The translations under genes were made by a program, and so were the position numbers. This document shows positions 1 through 13,400 of a stretch of DNA of 64,000 nt, piece after piece (positions within the stretch are counted from its first letter, which is position 1; every line of letters starts with the position of its first letter). Where the stretch lies: the NCBI GenBank assembly GCA_011503125.2, contig WWBZ02000051.1, positions 3,844,001 through 3,908,000 on the forward strand, given 5' to 3'. The stretch comes from Botryosphaeria dothidea (Eukaryota; Ascomycota; Dothideomycetes; Botryosphaeriales; Botryosphaeriaceae). The notes below the pieces were generated by a model. It searched no databases. It had not been told where the DNA came from and saw only the letters and a program-made list of their open reading frames with translations.

Positions 1-3000
1 CCGTGCCAGAGCGACCAGGCGCATGGCAAGCACCGAGTCGCCTCCAATCTGCAAGAAGCTATCTTCGGCCCCGATTGAGCTTTCGTCAATGTCCAGGCAG
101 GTAGCCCACAGCCGCTGTAGTGTTCGCTCTGCGCCCGTGGAAGGCGGCCTCTTGCAATCCGGCGGGGACAGGAGGAGCGCCGTCTCGTCTGCAGAGAGGT
201 CTGATCCGATGCGGCGAATCTCCAAACGGTTGGTCTTGCCGGAGCCGTTTAGTGGCATGTGTGTAAGCGGCACGAATAATGCTGGTATCATGAAAGTGGG
301 CAGGACGGCAGCCAGAAGAGCCTTCAGGGCTGGTGTGGCTGCACGAATCTCCTTGAAGCGAGCTACGTCGACTGCAGCCTCGTCGCCAATTCGTGAGCCT
401 TTGGGCGCAACGAACGCCAACAGAGTATTCGCGGAACGGCCCTGCAGCGTCACCACGTCCACCAAAATGTCGTCACCTGGAAGCGCTGTCTTGAGATGGT
501 GTTGGATCTCGTTCAGCTCGACACGCTGACCGCGAAGCTTAACTTGCGCGTCTTTCCGGGCCACGAACTCAAGCGCTCCATCATCACCATAGCGCACCAG
601 GTCACCGCAACGGAACATGCGGCGTGAGCTACTGTCTGCGTCTTTCTCACAACTCAGAGACACCACCTCCCTCGCCCACGCCGGGTTCTCAAAGAAGCCT
701 CCGGACTGGATATCGTGCTGGTTGATATAACCTCTCGCCACGACAGGCCCCTCCATGACAAGCTCCCCAACGGTCCCCACGGGTGCCAGCACATCACAGT
801 CATCCGGATCGACAACCCACGCGCGCCCACCAACGGCGCGGCCCAGCTGGTGTCGATACGTATGTGGCCGCATCTCCTGCAGCATGCACAGCGTCGTCTC
901 GGCGGGGCCGGAGCACTGGAACAGACGCACGCCACCACTGCCCGCGGTCCATGCGTCGACAATCTCCTGCCGCACCGGCTCGCCGCCCACCACCAGCACC
1001 TGCAGCCCAGGCACGTCCGCTGGCTGGAAGAGCTTGACGGTCGACGGCGTGAAGAAGGCCCAGTTGACGGCGAAGCGGTTCAGTGCGCCGACGAGGTCGT
1101 TGACGCGCTCGTCGCCCGACGGGACGCAGACGCAGCCGCCGCGCATGAGCGTGGTGAGCATCTCGTACAGCGCCATGTCAAAGACGTGGTTGGCGAACTG
1201 GATCACGCGGGAGGCGGGGGTGACGGCGAGGGCGGGGCCGTGGGCGGCGACGCTGGCGCAGATGGTCGAGTGCGGTAGGATGATGCCCTTGGGGCTGCCG
1301 GTGCTGCCGGAGGTGAAGACGATGCAAGCTTTATTTTGCGGCTGGACATGGGTGAGCCGAGCGAGGTCGTTGGCGGGCTCGAGGGCTGCGATGTAGTCGG
1401 TCGATAAGGTGATGGCGTGAGGCGCCAGTGGTGCCAGCGTGGAGGCATGCGTTTCGGATACCAGCATAAGTTCTGCACCGGCCTCGTTCAAGATGGTGCG
1501 CAGGCGATCTTGCGGGTGGGAGGGATCCAGGAAGACGAAAGACCCTCCCGCTTCGAGCACTGCCATGACAGCGACGACGGCCCATTTGCTTTTCTCGAAG
1601 GTCAGAGCAACGGTAGACTCTGGCTGAACCCCATGCGAGATCAAGTCCTTCGCCAGTGACCTCGAGATAGACACTAGCTCGGAGTAGGTCAAGCTGCCGT
1701 CCCATGCGCAGACTGCCTCCGCTGATGGTTGCCGAGCGACCCATGCCTCCACTGTATCGTGGATGCAGCAGTCCGGCTCTGAGAGCACGGATCCATTCCA
1801 CGCAAGAATTTCCTGCTGGTCGCTTGGACTGATCATCTCCAAGTCTCCCACACGTGCGTCATGCGGTCTGCTGCAAAGCTGAGCCAGGACATGCTCGAAC
1901 TGTCTGAACAGCCGTCTGATCTGGATTTCCGAGACGACAGCGCTATCAAAACTGGCCGATGCAGAGATGCAGCCCTCAGAAGGAGTGAGTTGAACCATCA
2001 GAGCATACACATTGAACTGCGACAGATCTCCCTGCGTACTCGCTGACGCGAAAAGCGGGCCCGTTTCTTCCTCCGCGCCCTGAATCACGAGTATGTTTTG
2101 GAACCGACACGCCGCCTCGGTCTCGGCATTGATCTTGCGCAGGTGATGCAGGCCCAGCTGCTCATGTGGCATCATGTCGGTCCTCTGCCCGTCGACGCGG
2201 CGCACCAGGCTCTCGATTGTCTCATCATGCGCGAAGCCTATCCGGATGGGCACCGTCGTGAACGTTGGCCCGATGATGTCTTCGACGCGCCGGAGAGAGC
2301 CACTGCGCCCGCTCAAGGTAGCGCCAAAGATAACTTCGGTCGCATCAACGTATCGTGCCGTTGTCAGAGCCCACGCGGTCCACATGAGAATTGGGAGGGT
2401 GGCGAAGGGAGGCAGCGTGATGGGCGGCTGCAGTGAGACCTCCATATTCTGTCTTGGCTCTGGCTGGTATGCCACGGAGGGCAGGCGAGGAAAGAAGGAG
2501 GTTCCATCCAGCCGAGAAAGCTGTCTGGCCCAGTAATCCTTTTGGGCCTGTGGATCAGCCTGGAGCGAGTGCTTGATGAACGAGTTGAATGCAGGTCTGG
2601 CTACACATGGACCGCCAACGTATGCCTGTTCGACTGCCCTCAGTGTCAGGTTCACGGACCAGCCATCGTACAAAGCGTGATGCTGTGTCCAGACGAAGGA
2701 GAGTCGAGCGGTGCCTTCATTCCGTACCAACGCGTAGCGCCCAAGCGCTGTTCCCAGGTCCATCACGACGTTTCTGTCTCTCTCGAGGTAGGAATCCAAG
2801 TCCGTTTCTCGAAACCACTGGATGTGTTCATTGAGGACAACCTGCAGTATGGCAGAATCGGACTGGACGATGCGCGTTCGCAACGTGGGTGTGGCATCAA
2901 ACACAGCCTCCCATGCGGATGTAAACATGGTTATGTCGGTATCGGGCGGCAGACTGTACACATGCTGCGAGACGTACGATCCAGGGTTCTTGACGGATAG

Positions 3001-6000
3001 CGCCATGATGCCCTCTTGAAGTGGTGTGCAGGGGTAAACATCAAGCACCCTCTCCGGTGGTACTTGGCAGCGGTCCGCAACCTGCCGTAGTAGGCCCGCA
3101 TTCTCGGTTTTGGATGAGTGCGGTAGGAGGGCGAATGGTGCTACCTCCAGAGTCTCCAAGTTACCAAGATGTCGAGCAACAGCAGCCATTTTTGACAATT
3201 TTGGGTTGCGCAGGATCTTCTCGGCAGTAATGTCGATGCCATGTCTGGGGTGCCTCGCCACCGCAACCATTTTCATTGCAAAGATGGAATCACCGCCATG
3301 TTCGATGAATGTGTCGTCAGCGCGTATGGCGGATGAATCAGCTCCCAATACTTCGGCCCACAGAAAACACATCTTCCGCTCCATCTCCGTGGAAGGCATC
3401 CGTCGTTCGATTGCTTCCTTGAGAGAAGACGCGAAGATTATTTGAGCCCTGGGCATAGACTTGGCCCTCTCGCGGAGTTTGTTCCTGTCAGCCTTCCCTG
3501 TGACGGTGTGTTCGGCTGCCGCGACAGGGATGAATGCGGATGGAACCATGTACTGGGGAAGGGAGGCAGATAGTTTCTCAAGAAGCAGGTCAAGCTGCGC
3601 CATCTTCCATGCCTGTGTATCTTCCTCCTCGCCGTCTCTTTCCGTGAATTCAATAAAGGCTGTCAGGTTTCCATGCGGGTTGCCCTTGTCATAGGTGATC
3701 AGCTCCGCCACGACAGTGCGGGCGGACGGCAGGCAGGCCCGGATGCAATCCTCGACCTGCACGAGCTCAACTCGCTGCCCGCGAATCTTTACTTGCGTAT
3801 CCTTGCGACCCAAGATGGCAGTGGAGCCGTCGTCCTCAAACCTGGCCAGGTCGCCAGTCTTGTACAGCCGGCGAGTGCCAAAGCTCTCAACCGGCAGCCA
3901 GGCCGGGTTCTCGACAAACCCTTGCCGCGTCTTGGCCTCGTTCTTTAGGTAACAGCGCGCGACAGTGGGCCCCTCGATCAGCAGCTCACCGGAAATACCG
4001 ACAGGAGCGAGCTTGTCATAGTCGTCGGCGTCGACGATCCACCCCAGGCAGGCTTGAGCGTGGCCAACGTTGGAGGTGTCGGATGTGAGGCTCATGGCCG
4101 ACGTAGCATGGCTCAGCTGAGCGACTTCGGTCGGTCCGTACATGTTCACAAGCCTGACATGCTGTGCCCATGCTTCGACTAAGGTCCGGGTCATTGGCTC
4201 TCCGCCTACATACAGGTCCTTGAGTGTTGGCAGTGTTGCAGGCGAACCGAACGATTCGGCCAGGGACGGAGTGAGTTCCGCCGAAGTGACGGCCATCCTG
4301 TTCATGAATCCCACCAGATCGTTGGCCCGTTCGGTTTCTGTGGGAAGACAGACGGTGCCTCCGAACATCAGGGTCGTCCAGATGTCCTCGACGGCCGAGT
4401 CGAAGCTGAAGGACGAGAACTGCACAACCCGTGTCTGCTCGTTGCGCTTCAGCCACTTTGCGCGGACGGGAATGCCCGACGCCCACGTTCGATGCTCGTG
4501 CACGATGCCTTTCGGGGTGCCCGTTGTGCCGGACGTGTAAAGAACGAAGGCGGGATGGCTGGGAAGTACGCCGGTCGGAGGATCGATGAAGTCAAAGCCA
4601 TTGGCTGGCAGCGATTCAAGGAGCTTTTCGTCGAGAACCAGAGCCGGAACTGAGCCGGTGAACCGTTCGGACTGGTTCGGAGAGCAGAGGACCGCCCGTG
4701 CATCTACTTCGTGCACGATGTGATTGATCCACGCTTGCGGGTAGGCTGGGTCCACGGGAACAAATGCGCCGCCAGCCTTCCACACTGCCAGCTTGGCTAC
4801 GACAGCCCACCGTGTCTTTTCGAAGCAGACAGGCACCAGAGCGTCTGGTCCGATTCCGTAGCGGTCGAAGAGATGGTGCGCCAGCCGGGTCGACAACATA
4901 TCAAGTTCACGATACGTCAGATCGCCCGCCGATGTCGCTACCGCCACCGACGCAGAAAACATACGCAGCGGTAGCTTCAACAGGTCGTGCATGCAGAGAT
5001 GCAAGGATGCTGGGTAATCGCTGTTCCTACCAAAAATTAGGTGCCGGTCCACTGCCGTGCACAGGTCAATGTCGGCAACCCTCGTTCGCGTCCCAGACGA
5101 GGCGAGCTGTTGTGCACCCTGCCCAAACTGGGCGAGGAGGTGGTGCACTCGGGTCTTCGACAAGACGCGGGAATCAAAGCTGGCCGCCACGGTGACGCTG
5201 TCGGGTCCTATCGCGCAGTTCAGATCCAACGCGTACGTGGACGAACTGTTCCAGTCCTTGATCTCGACAGTCGAGTCCAGAAACCGGGAGTTGTACGAGT
5301 CGGCTTCGCTCTGGATGACGAGGAGGGTCTGGAAGTCACAGGCCTGCGCGGCATCGACACTCAGACGCTTGATGCGCTGCAGCCCTGCCTGCTCGTACGG
5401 GATCATGGCGGCGGCGTCATCCTGAACCTGTTTGAGAAATTCCGCAACCAATTGCCCGCGAGGCACGTGTATCCGCACCGGAACTGTAGCAATGGTCGGT
5501 CCCGGCACGTGCTCGATGCCTGCAATTGGAGCTGCTCTGCCATTAACAGTCGCGCCGAACGTTATGTCATCCTGCTCGGCGCATTGGGAGAGTAACAACG
5601 CCCAGGCGCCGCGTAACAGGTTTGCTGATGTAGTGGTGCAGTTGGCTGGCTTCGAAAACGGGAAAGTGAAGTTTTCGGTGCTGTCAGCTTGCGGGAAGTG
5701 GAGCGGTGGGACTCGCGGGAACGACATGGGTGCTATACCGGCCAGGTACTGGGTCCAGAAGTTTGCTGACGCGTTCTGATCCATTGCAGATGTATGCTTG
5801 ACAAATGACTTGAATCCGGCATGGCGTACGACACTGTCCCCCGAGTATCTTCTCTCTACTTCTTGGAACAGCATCGACATCGACCATGCGTCAAATAGTG
5901 CGTGGTGTGCTGTCCATACCATGATTCTACTTTCCTTTTGGTCGTCAACTATACAATATCGAGACAGCTTGTTGCCACACTGCATTGGAATGTTGCTATC

Positions 6001-8443
6001 CTGAGCAAGATAGGCGTTCGGGTCTGCATGCGAAAGCCACTCACTTGTTTCGTTGAGTACAACTTGCATCAAGCCTTTTGAGGTTTGGACGATCCTCGTC
6101 CTCAGGATGGGCTGCCGGGCTACGACTTGATTCCATGTTTCGCGGAATTTTGCCAGGTCCACAAGAGGTGACAGATGGATGAGCGACTGCACCACGAACG
6201 CCCCAGGTCGCGCGGTCGTCATTGACATCATTCCCTCTTGCAACGGAGTGCATGGGTATACGTCTTCGAATGAACGAAAATCCAAATTGTGCAAGGTCGA
6301 TATTTCTTGACAGATTTCAGAGTAAGCTTGTGGTCCTCCAACAAGGTCTTGTTGCTCATCCGTAAGGCCGTTGGGTTGGAATAGGGTGGAAATTCCCTTG
6401 GCCATGTCGGCAAGCCTCGGGCTTTGGAATATTGCTTGAACAGTGAGCCGCTTATACTGCGAGCGGAGCTTTGATACAACGTGCATGGCTGATATCGAAT
6501 CTCCGCCAAGTTTGAAAAAGTCGTCATCGATGCCGATGCTATCCGCGGGAAGACGAAGGATCTCCAGCCAGGCAGCGCAAAGCAATACTTCCTCCTCTGT
6601 CCCTGGGGTAATTTTTGCATCGTTGGTCCCACCACTCGACAAGGCGGACAGATCGCTAATTGAAAAACGAGAGATGGTGTCTCGTATGGATTTGCGGTCC
6701 ACCTTGCCGGTGGGTAGACGGGGAATGCGAGTGTTTGGGATGAAGTATGCCGGCACCATAAAAGATGGCAACGTGGCTTCCAGCTGGGTCTTCAATTTTT
6801 CCATTGCCGTTCCGAACTGGTATGTGAAAGTGTCTCTCGTAAGCAAATTCCCTTCTGCGCCATGACGGTCCGGAGGCTTCCCATCATCGATGACGGCAAC
6901 GAGTTTTGGCGCACCATCACCTTCAGAGAAAGTGACTGCATCCACAACGACGGTGCTGTTGTCTCCGAGCAGCCGGCGGAGGTGGTGTTCGACATCGGCT
7001 GGGTCCACTCGTTGACCGCGGATTTTAATGACAGCGTCCTTGCGCCCAACGATTTGTAGAGAACCGTCGGGGTTGTATCGCGCCAAATCTCCTGTCTTGA
7101 CGAACCGCGGCGGCCCCTGCGAGGGCAGTAGGGCTTGCCAAGCTACGGCCTCGACAAATTTTTCTTTCGTCTTGACGTCTTCGTTCAGATATCCGCGGGC
7201 CAAGTTCCATCCTTGAAGCAGCAACTCGCCCACCTCGCCTATTCCGACCAGGCGATTATGGTCATCTGGGTCCACGATCCAGCTGTGACAGCCGACCGCA
7301 TTACCGACCGTTGCGTATTCATCCCGCCGTTGGATTTTGTGAAGTATGGCCAAACCCGTCTCGGTGGAACCATATGCGTGGATAAGGTTCTTGGAAGAGC
7401 TCCACTGGTCGATGATATCTTGCGGTACCTTCTCTCCACCGAGCGAAACTGTCTGCAATGATTCTATGCTCTCGTACCGGAGACTTCGCAGAAAGCTGGG
7501 AGTCAGGACGCCGATGTCAATCTTGTTGTCTCGTATGAATGCGGCCGGATCGTTGGTTCTCTGCTCCTCCGAGGGTACACAAAGGCATCCTCCCGATATC
7601 AGAGTGGCGAAAATTTCGATCGTGCTCGGGGACCAGATGAAGGCCGCAAATTGAAGCACGCGCGATGAAGGACTGAAGCCAAACGGAGGTATTAAAGAGG
7701 CAATAGCCGTCAATATTGACCTTGCGGAAGTTATCAGCACGCATGAACGGAGGTGGATGAGGTTTGGAGAATACACACCGGTGTTCTGTTATCACACCAT
7801 TGGGTTTTCCGGTACTTCCAGACTGTAAGCAGTATCAGCATTCTGGCTATACCCTGGCAGCGACATGCGAGTGTCTTACAGTGTACAAGACAAACGCAGC
7901 GTTGTGCGGACTAGGCGTATGAAGCACGGGTTCATCCGTTTGTGCAAGAGTCTGGAGAAAGTGTGCATCGACAGTCACAATTTCGATTCCCGTGTGGGCG
8001 CGGAGAGCCTTGTTGGACTTCGGAGATCCCAGCACGATTTTTGCTCCAGAGTCTTTCAAGATGACATGGCGACGCGCCGCGGGTTGTTCAGGGTCAACGG
8101 CAAGGTAAGCACCGCCGGCTTTCAACACGCCCAGAAAGGCAACAATAGCCCAAATAGATTTCTCGAAGACGACGGGCACGATGACCTCCGGCCCAATACC
8201 TCTATTGGAGAGGTACAATGCCAGGCGGCCTGAGAGGTCATCAAGCTCCAAATATGTCAATCTGCCATCCCACGCAATGATGGCCTCCGAGTGCGGTTGT
8301 AGACGGGCACGATGGGAGACCAGATCGTGCACACAGGCGTCGACAATGGGAGCAGGCGTGGCATTCCACTGTGTAATCTGCCGCCAGTCGTGGCCGCTGA
8401 GCCCGTTCAAGTCGACGCTTGCAAGACACTCGTGGCTTCCCAT
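1..8443 (-). CDS. Nonribosomal peptide synthetase, N-terminal part (A-T-C-A-T-C-A-T-, cut by window edge)
   Basis: Multimodular NRPS that activates building blocks as adenylates and joins them on carrier domains. The start is ATG at 8443. Two introns (7823-7879 and 7721-7778) lie inside the first adenylation domain, and the rest is one open frame to base 1, giving 2776 codons. Approximate order on the minus strand: A1 8380-6700, T1 6620-6470 (GGDSISA), C1 6290-5050 (HHALFDAWS), A2 5000-3490 (YTSGTTGTPKG), T2 near 3270 (GGDSIFA), C2 3040-1880 (HHALYDGWS), A3 1800-230 (FTSGSTGSPKG), T3 near 40 (GGDSVLA). There is no condensation domain before A1, so A1-T1 looks like a loading module. A1 has Ser where A2 and A3 keep the Asp that binds the substrate alpha-amino group. 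No epimerisation or methylation domain is seen. The C-terminus, and so release chemistry and module count, lies outside the window. Confidence 0.96.
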
Positions 8444-8975
8444 GATGGAATGCAACCGGAAGAGGGGACCCCAGGGTAGGGAAGAAGCGGTCGAGTGCAG
8501 GAGACAACGTGGTGCGGACGAGGCAGAAAACCCGGCACCATCTCACACAGCGCAGCGACACCGCTGGTTGCCCATACAGCTACGGGCCATAATCTTGCCT
8601 GGCACCGGTAACTGATGCAACGACAAGCTCACCAAGCCGCTCAGCGCTGCACATCGCGGGCAAGGATAGCGATGATCCTGCAGGACGCCGTCATGCACCA
8701 CAATCAGCAGTACGACAGGGATCCACAGGGTCGGAACGCAGATGGCGCTGGGGTAGCTCCAGCGCTGGACCTTCCCAAAACGGACTGCGGGGTTGGCCCC
8801 CAGCGGCTAAAGTGCCACCAGTTCCTCCATGCACACCCCGAGCTAGCGTGGGAGGGCGTGCAGGTCCGGCGTAGCCATGCCAGTGGGTGCAATTCGTGAC
8901 ATGCTTGTAGGCGGGATGCAAGACGACTCAGGATTAAATAGCACTTTCAATGGCGGGCGACAGTGCAGGCCAGCA
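8444..8975. promoter_or_regulatory. Divergent intergenic region between NRPS and dioxygenase
   Basis: This 532 bp gap separates the NRPS (leftward) from the dioxygenase (rightward), so it must hold both promoters. Short open frames here lack domain sequence or good starts. I found no convincing regulator site. A weak AT-rich stretch (ATTAAATAG, about 8934) lies about 40 bp before the dioxygenase start. Confidence 0.5.
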
Positions 8976-10072
8976 ATGGCTTTGATACCACGGGACCTAT
9001 CCGCCTTCACGGCGGGAACGGACGAGCAACGTCGGACCTTCGCGGCAGAACTGCTTGATGACTATCAGCGGTGCGGCTTCGCAAAGATTGTCAACCACGG
9101 CATCACGGAGGACGAGGTGCGGCAGCTCTTCGAATGGGTATGTGGTCTTTCGGAGTGTGGCTTCGATCCGACAACTGAAGTGGACTTAGAACAAGCGGTT
9201 CTTTGGCTTGTCGGCGGATGCAAAGCAGGCCATTGCCCACCCGCCCGGGCCAAACCCGCAGCGAGGATGGTCGCGCATTGGAGCAGAGAACTCATCGAAG
9301 CTCTATGCTAGCGAATTTGCAAGGGGTGAGCGTCATGAAGAGCTGCGAGACTGCAGGGTATGTATGAGCTCCTTCTGAGCTTGCAAAGGCTAATGGCTGT
9401 TTGCCTACCAAGGAGCATTTCGACATGGGAAGCGCGGAGGACCGAGAATTTTGCAACCAGTGGCCCGCAGAGGGGCGATTGTCGGGATTTCGGGAGTTCA
9501 TGGAGAGCTGCTTCGACAGACTGGCGGCGGTGACACTCAACATCCTCAAGGCGCTCGAGCTGGCACTGGGCATTCCGCACGGCTCCTTCACCGCGCGCGT
9601 CAGCAATGCGGCCAGCGAGTTCCGACTGCTGCATTACCCCTCCATCGACGTGCAGGCAATCCGCAGCGGCATGGTCAACCGCATATGGCCACACTTCGAC
9701 CTGGGTGTCATCACGTTGCTGTTCCAAGACGCGCAGGGCGGGCTGGAGATGCAGGACCGCACGACGTCGCGCTTCGTGCCAGTGGATCCCGGCAGCTGCG
9801 GCGAAATGGTGACCAACATCAGCGAAACTCTGCAGCGGTGGACCAACGGGGCGATCAACGCGGGCTTGCACCAGGTGACGGTGCCAGAGGCGATGAAGAC
9901 GATGGAGGAGGGTGTGATGGCGGACCGCTACTCAGTGGCCTTCTTCTGCAAAGCCGACCGGCAGGCCTCCGTTGGCCCCATGGAGTTCTTCCTGTCCGCG
10001 ACGCGTCCAGCAGAGTACAAGGAGATGAGCGCGATCGAGTATCAGCAGCAGCGACTGTTGACGGCATACTGA
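8976..10072 (+). CDS. 2-Oxoglutarate/Fe(II)-dependent dioxygenase, isopenicillin N synthase-like
   Basis: A 327-residue cytosolic-type oxygenase in three exons: 8976-9137, 9196-9357 and 9413-10072. The N-terminus has the family's GFAKIVNHGI stretch. The iron ligands are visible as H202-F-D204 (WPHFD) and H261 (LHQVT), with the co-substrate-binding RYS motif about 20 residues further on. Enzymes of this family hydroxylate, desaturate or oxidise amino acids or peptide scaffolds. Divergent transcription next to the NRPS and the P5C reductase downstream make hydroxylation of an amino acid (for example leucine delta-carbon oxidation towards a methylproline) or of the peptide product plausible, but the substrate cannot be read from sequence. 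A related gene lies at 26779-27923. Intron sites were chosen because they restore the conserved frame and give 984 coding bases. Confidence 0.93.
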
Positions 10073-10417
10073 GGATGGAGAGTACGGAGCAGGCGAGGGT
10101 GCTGAGACGAGGGTTGTCAGTCGGCAGCGGCGGGGCTGTGGAGGCAGGAAAAGCAAAATTGGCTGCCGCCGGGTCGTCATGCAGTGTCCTTCTTTAGAGT
10201 TTAACCACTGTATCCGCGTAAAGCGAGCCACAACACATTGGATGCTAGAGCAGATAGCGGGTTGATCGATCAGCCCTGAGCAAGTGAGCAAGTGACAAGG
10301 TTCATGCAAGGTCCGAGCGCTGCACAGCTACCCGGCGACGTCTCCATGCATTAAAGGCGGCCGCCTCCCAGGCGCGTCGCAGCTGCTCCCAAGCCGTGTT
10401 GCGCGTTGCCCGCTGTC
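10073..10417. other. Intergenic, tandem
   Basis: This 345 bp gap carries the dioxygenase 3' end and the transporter promoter. No coding sequence can be supported. The frame of the transporter upstream of ATG 10418 meets a stop near 10351 with no earlier ATG. Confidence 0.4.
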
Positions 10418-13400
10418 ATGCTCCTCATACCGCTCGCAACTGCGCTGTCGGCGCTGTTCTTCATCCTGCTCATCACCGCCTTTCTTCTTCGCGCCTCTCG
10501 ACTTCCGTACACGCCGCTGTCCGAGCTGCAGGCCGAAGCAGCTGAGGCCGGGGTCGCTGGCGCGCGCGCGCTCAAGCTCTCCTGCTGCTTCTGCACCCTC
10601 CTGGCCTTCGTTGCCTCCGTCTTCCCTGCGCTCTGGTCCGGCCACCTTGTTTCCTGGGCCATCGTCGCTTGCTGGGTCGGTACATATACAATGGCTCCCT
10701 CCCTCTCGATACTGCGCTGATGCTCGATCCCAATAGATCTTGATTTTAGCTCAATGCGCGTTGCTTGTGCTCGCCGCGAATGGAGCCCGCCGATACGCCT
10801 GCGGCCTCGCAATCTCCGCCTCCGCTTTGCTGACACTTCTTGTTGACGGAGCCGCCGTCTACCAACAATTTTCGAGCGCCACACGCGCGACTTCCCCGAG
10901 CAGGTTGTCCGCAATGCTTCCCGTAGCCCAAGCATCTCTGGCTCTAGTGACCGCTATTGCAGCCGCCTCATTTCCTCGGCGTGAACAAAACTATCGCGAC
11001 GGAAGGCCCATCGCCCCGGAAGGCTCGGTCTCTGCTCTCCAACGGTAGGCCGCACAGCTTTGAACAATACTTACGTTGAAACTGACAATGATTCAGGTGC
11101 ACATACACCTGGGCCGATCCACTACTAAGCCTCGGCAGGAAAAATGTCAGAATAAAAGTTTCAGACCTTCCTGCCCTGCGCTGGTCAGCCACGGCCGCCT
11201 CACTCCAAACCCAGCTCTCCAGCTTGCTCCGCGCCGCTCGACAGCCTCTCTGGCGCACACTATACTCATCCCACAGCCGCCTTTTCCACTGGCAATGGGC
11301 ATTGACGATAATCCAGAGCGTGTTCTCTTATGCGCCGCAGATCTGCATTTACAACCTTCTCCGCTTGTTGGAAGAACAAGATCCCAACAAAACAAAACGG
11401 CCGCTCGTCTGGGTATGGGGGACGGCTCTGGGAGCCTCGTCCATTTTCATGCAGCTTTTGGGGCCAAGGTATGGATCTCTGGACACATCAAGGAGGATCT
11501 GTGCTGAAATGTTACGCAGGCTCATGTATCTGTCCTTCGCCAAGCTGGAAGTCAATGTCCGAGCACAGCTTTCCGCAGTAATATTTGATAAGGCCCTGAA
11601 GCTTGATGATGTGAAGGCCACGCCTCAAACCAAGTCCGATGTCTCCCCGCCCTCCCATGAGCCGCAAGATGACGATTCGGAGTTGAGCGAAGACGATGGG
11701 GACGCCGTGCCTTTGATGAAGATTGAGAAAAAGAACCCCGTGGAGCAGCAGCGAGAAGACCCGCCAATTCCAGCGAAGGACAGTCGCGAGCCCGAAAACA
11801 AGCAGCAGGTTCTCAATCTGATCGCAGTCGATGCCCAAAGAATAGCAGAGATCGCTTCCCGCCACAACGTCTTCACCGGCACCTTCGTCACCTTCATCGT
11901 TGCCGTGGTGTTCCTCGTACGGTTAATTGGCTGGATCAGCTTTTGTCTCGGACTTTTGGGGCCACTTCTCTTTATCCCTTTGAACATGAAGGCCTCTCAA
12001 GCCTACGGCGGCGCTCAAGGCGGGGTCATGAAAGCTCGGGACGAGAAGCTCAAAGTTCTCACAGAGGCGCTCAAGGGCATCAAGCAGGTCAAGTTCACCG
12101 CGGCAGAGGCGAAATGGCAGACGCGGCTGATGCACCTGCGGAAAGAAGAGCTGAAGAAGCAACGCACAGCTTTCATCTGGACCATCTGCCTCCGGTTGCT
12201 GTGGCACTCTTCGCCCATAGTGCTCGCTGTCGTCGCACTGTCCGTTTACTCGCTGTTGAACGGATCCATTTCTCCTGCCGTAGCATTCACTGCTCTCGGA
12301 GTCTTCGCGAATCTTGAGTGGTGCGTCAGTATTCTCCCAATGGCCACGATGCAATTGCTCGATGCGATGGTCAGCGCCTCGAGGATTGAAAAGTTCCTTC
12401 AAACAGCGGAGAAAAAGCAGATAACCGTAGCCGGGGATCACGTTGGCTTCAAGAACGCTACTGTCGCTTGGCCAGCTTCCAACTCGAGTGCGAATGACGA
12501 CAATCGATTCCTTCTCCGGGGTATCAATGCCGACTTTCCAAACAATTCCCTGAGGTCAGTTACCATGTAGAGCTTCGAGAGAGCCTGGCCTAACTTCAAT
12601 TTACTAGTGTAATACACGGTCCGAGCGGCAGCGGGAAAAGCTTGCTACTTGCAACCATAATTGGCGAAGCTCAAGTTCTGGAAGGGACTGTGAGCGTACC
12701 TAAAGCTCAGCACACCCACCGTCAAGCTCCCACTGGCCTCACCGCAGGCAGCTGGATTGTCCCTAGCTCAATGGCATTTGTGTCACAAATACCGTGGATT
12801 GAGAATGCCAGCATAAAGGACAACATTCTATTCGGGTTACCGCTGGAATCAAGTCGGTACCAGGATGTTCTGGAAGCTTCTGCACTAACACCTGACCTTG
12901 AAATGCTTATCGATGGGGATTTGACGGAGGTCGGGGCCCAAGGCATCAACCTCAGTGGTGGCCAGCGCTGGCGTCTCACCTTTGCCCGGGCGCTGTACTC
13001 AAGGGCTGAAATCCTTGTTCTCGATGACATTTTCAGCGCAGTCGATTCTCATGTCGGGGCACACTTAGCGGAGAGTCTGACCGGCAAGCTTTGCCAAGGC
13101 AGGACGAGAATAATCGCTACCCATCATGCATCGAGATGTCTTCCCAGCGCTGCATATGCCGTTGGCCTTGGCCGTGGGGGATATATTGATGGTATCGCGA
13201 CCCGGGCAGGCCATGGATTTGCAGCAGCTGGATCCTCTCTTGTTGTGGACGAGAAAGAGCAGAATGGCAGTGTTGAGCGTGACCCCACGCCACCTCACAA
13301 TTCTCCGGGTAATCAAGAGGCGCAGAAGCCAAGAGCATTTGTTGAAGAAGAGCAAAGAGAAGAAGGGGCAGTCAAGTGGCACACGTACCGCGAGTACCTG

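Noticed and set aside
23..2534. Many plus-strand open frames of 60-210 codons opposite the NRPS
   Set aside because: They lie antisense to a continuous NRPS frame with clear domain motifs, and their composition reflects the GC-rich codons of that gene.
7517..7795. Apparent frameshift or truncation in the first adenylation domain
   Set aside because: Two normal introns (7823-7879 and 7721-7778) restore an uninterrupted, conserved A-domain.
8441..8455. TTG at 8455 as NRPS start
   Set aside because: An ATG at 8443 is in the same frame and nothing conserved lies before it.
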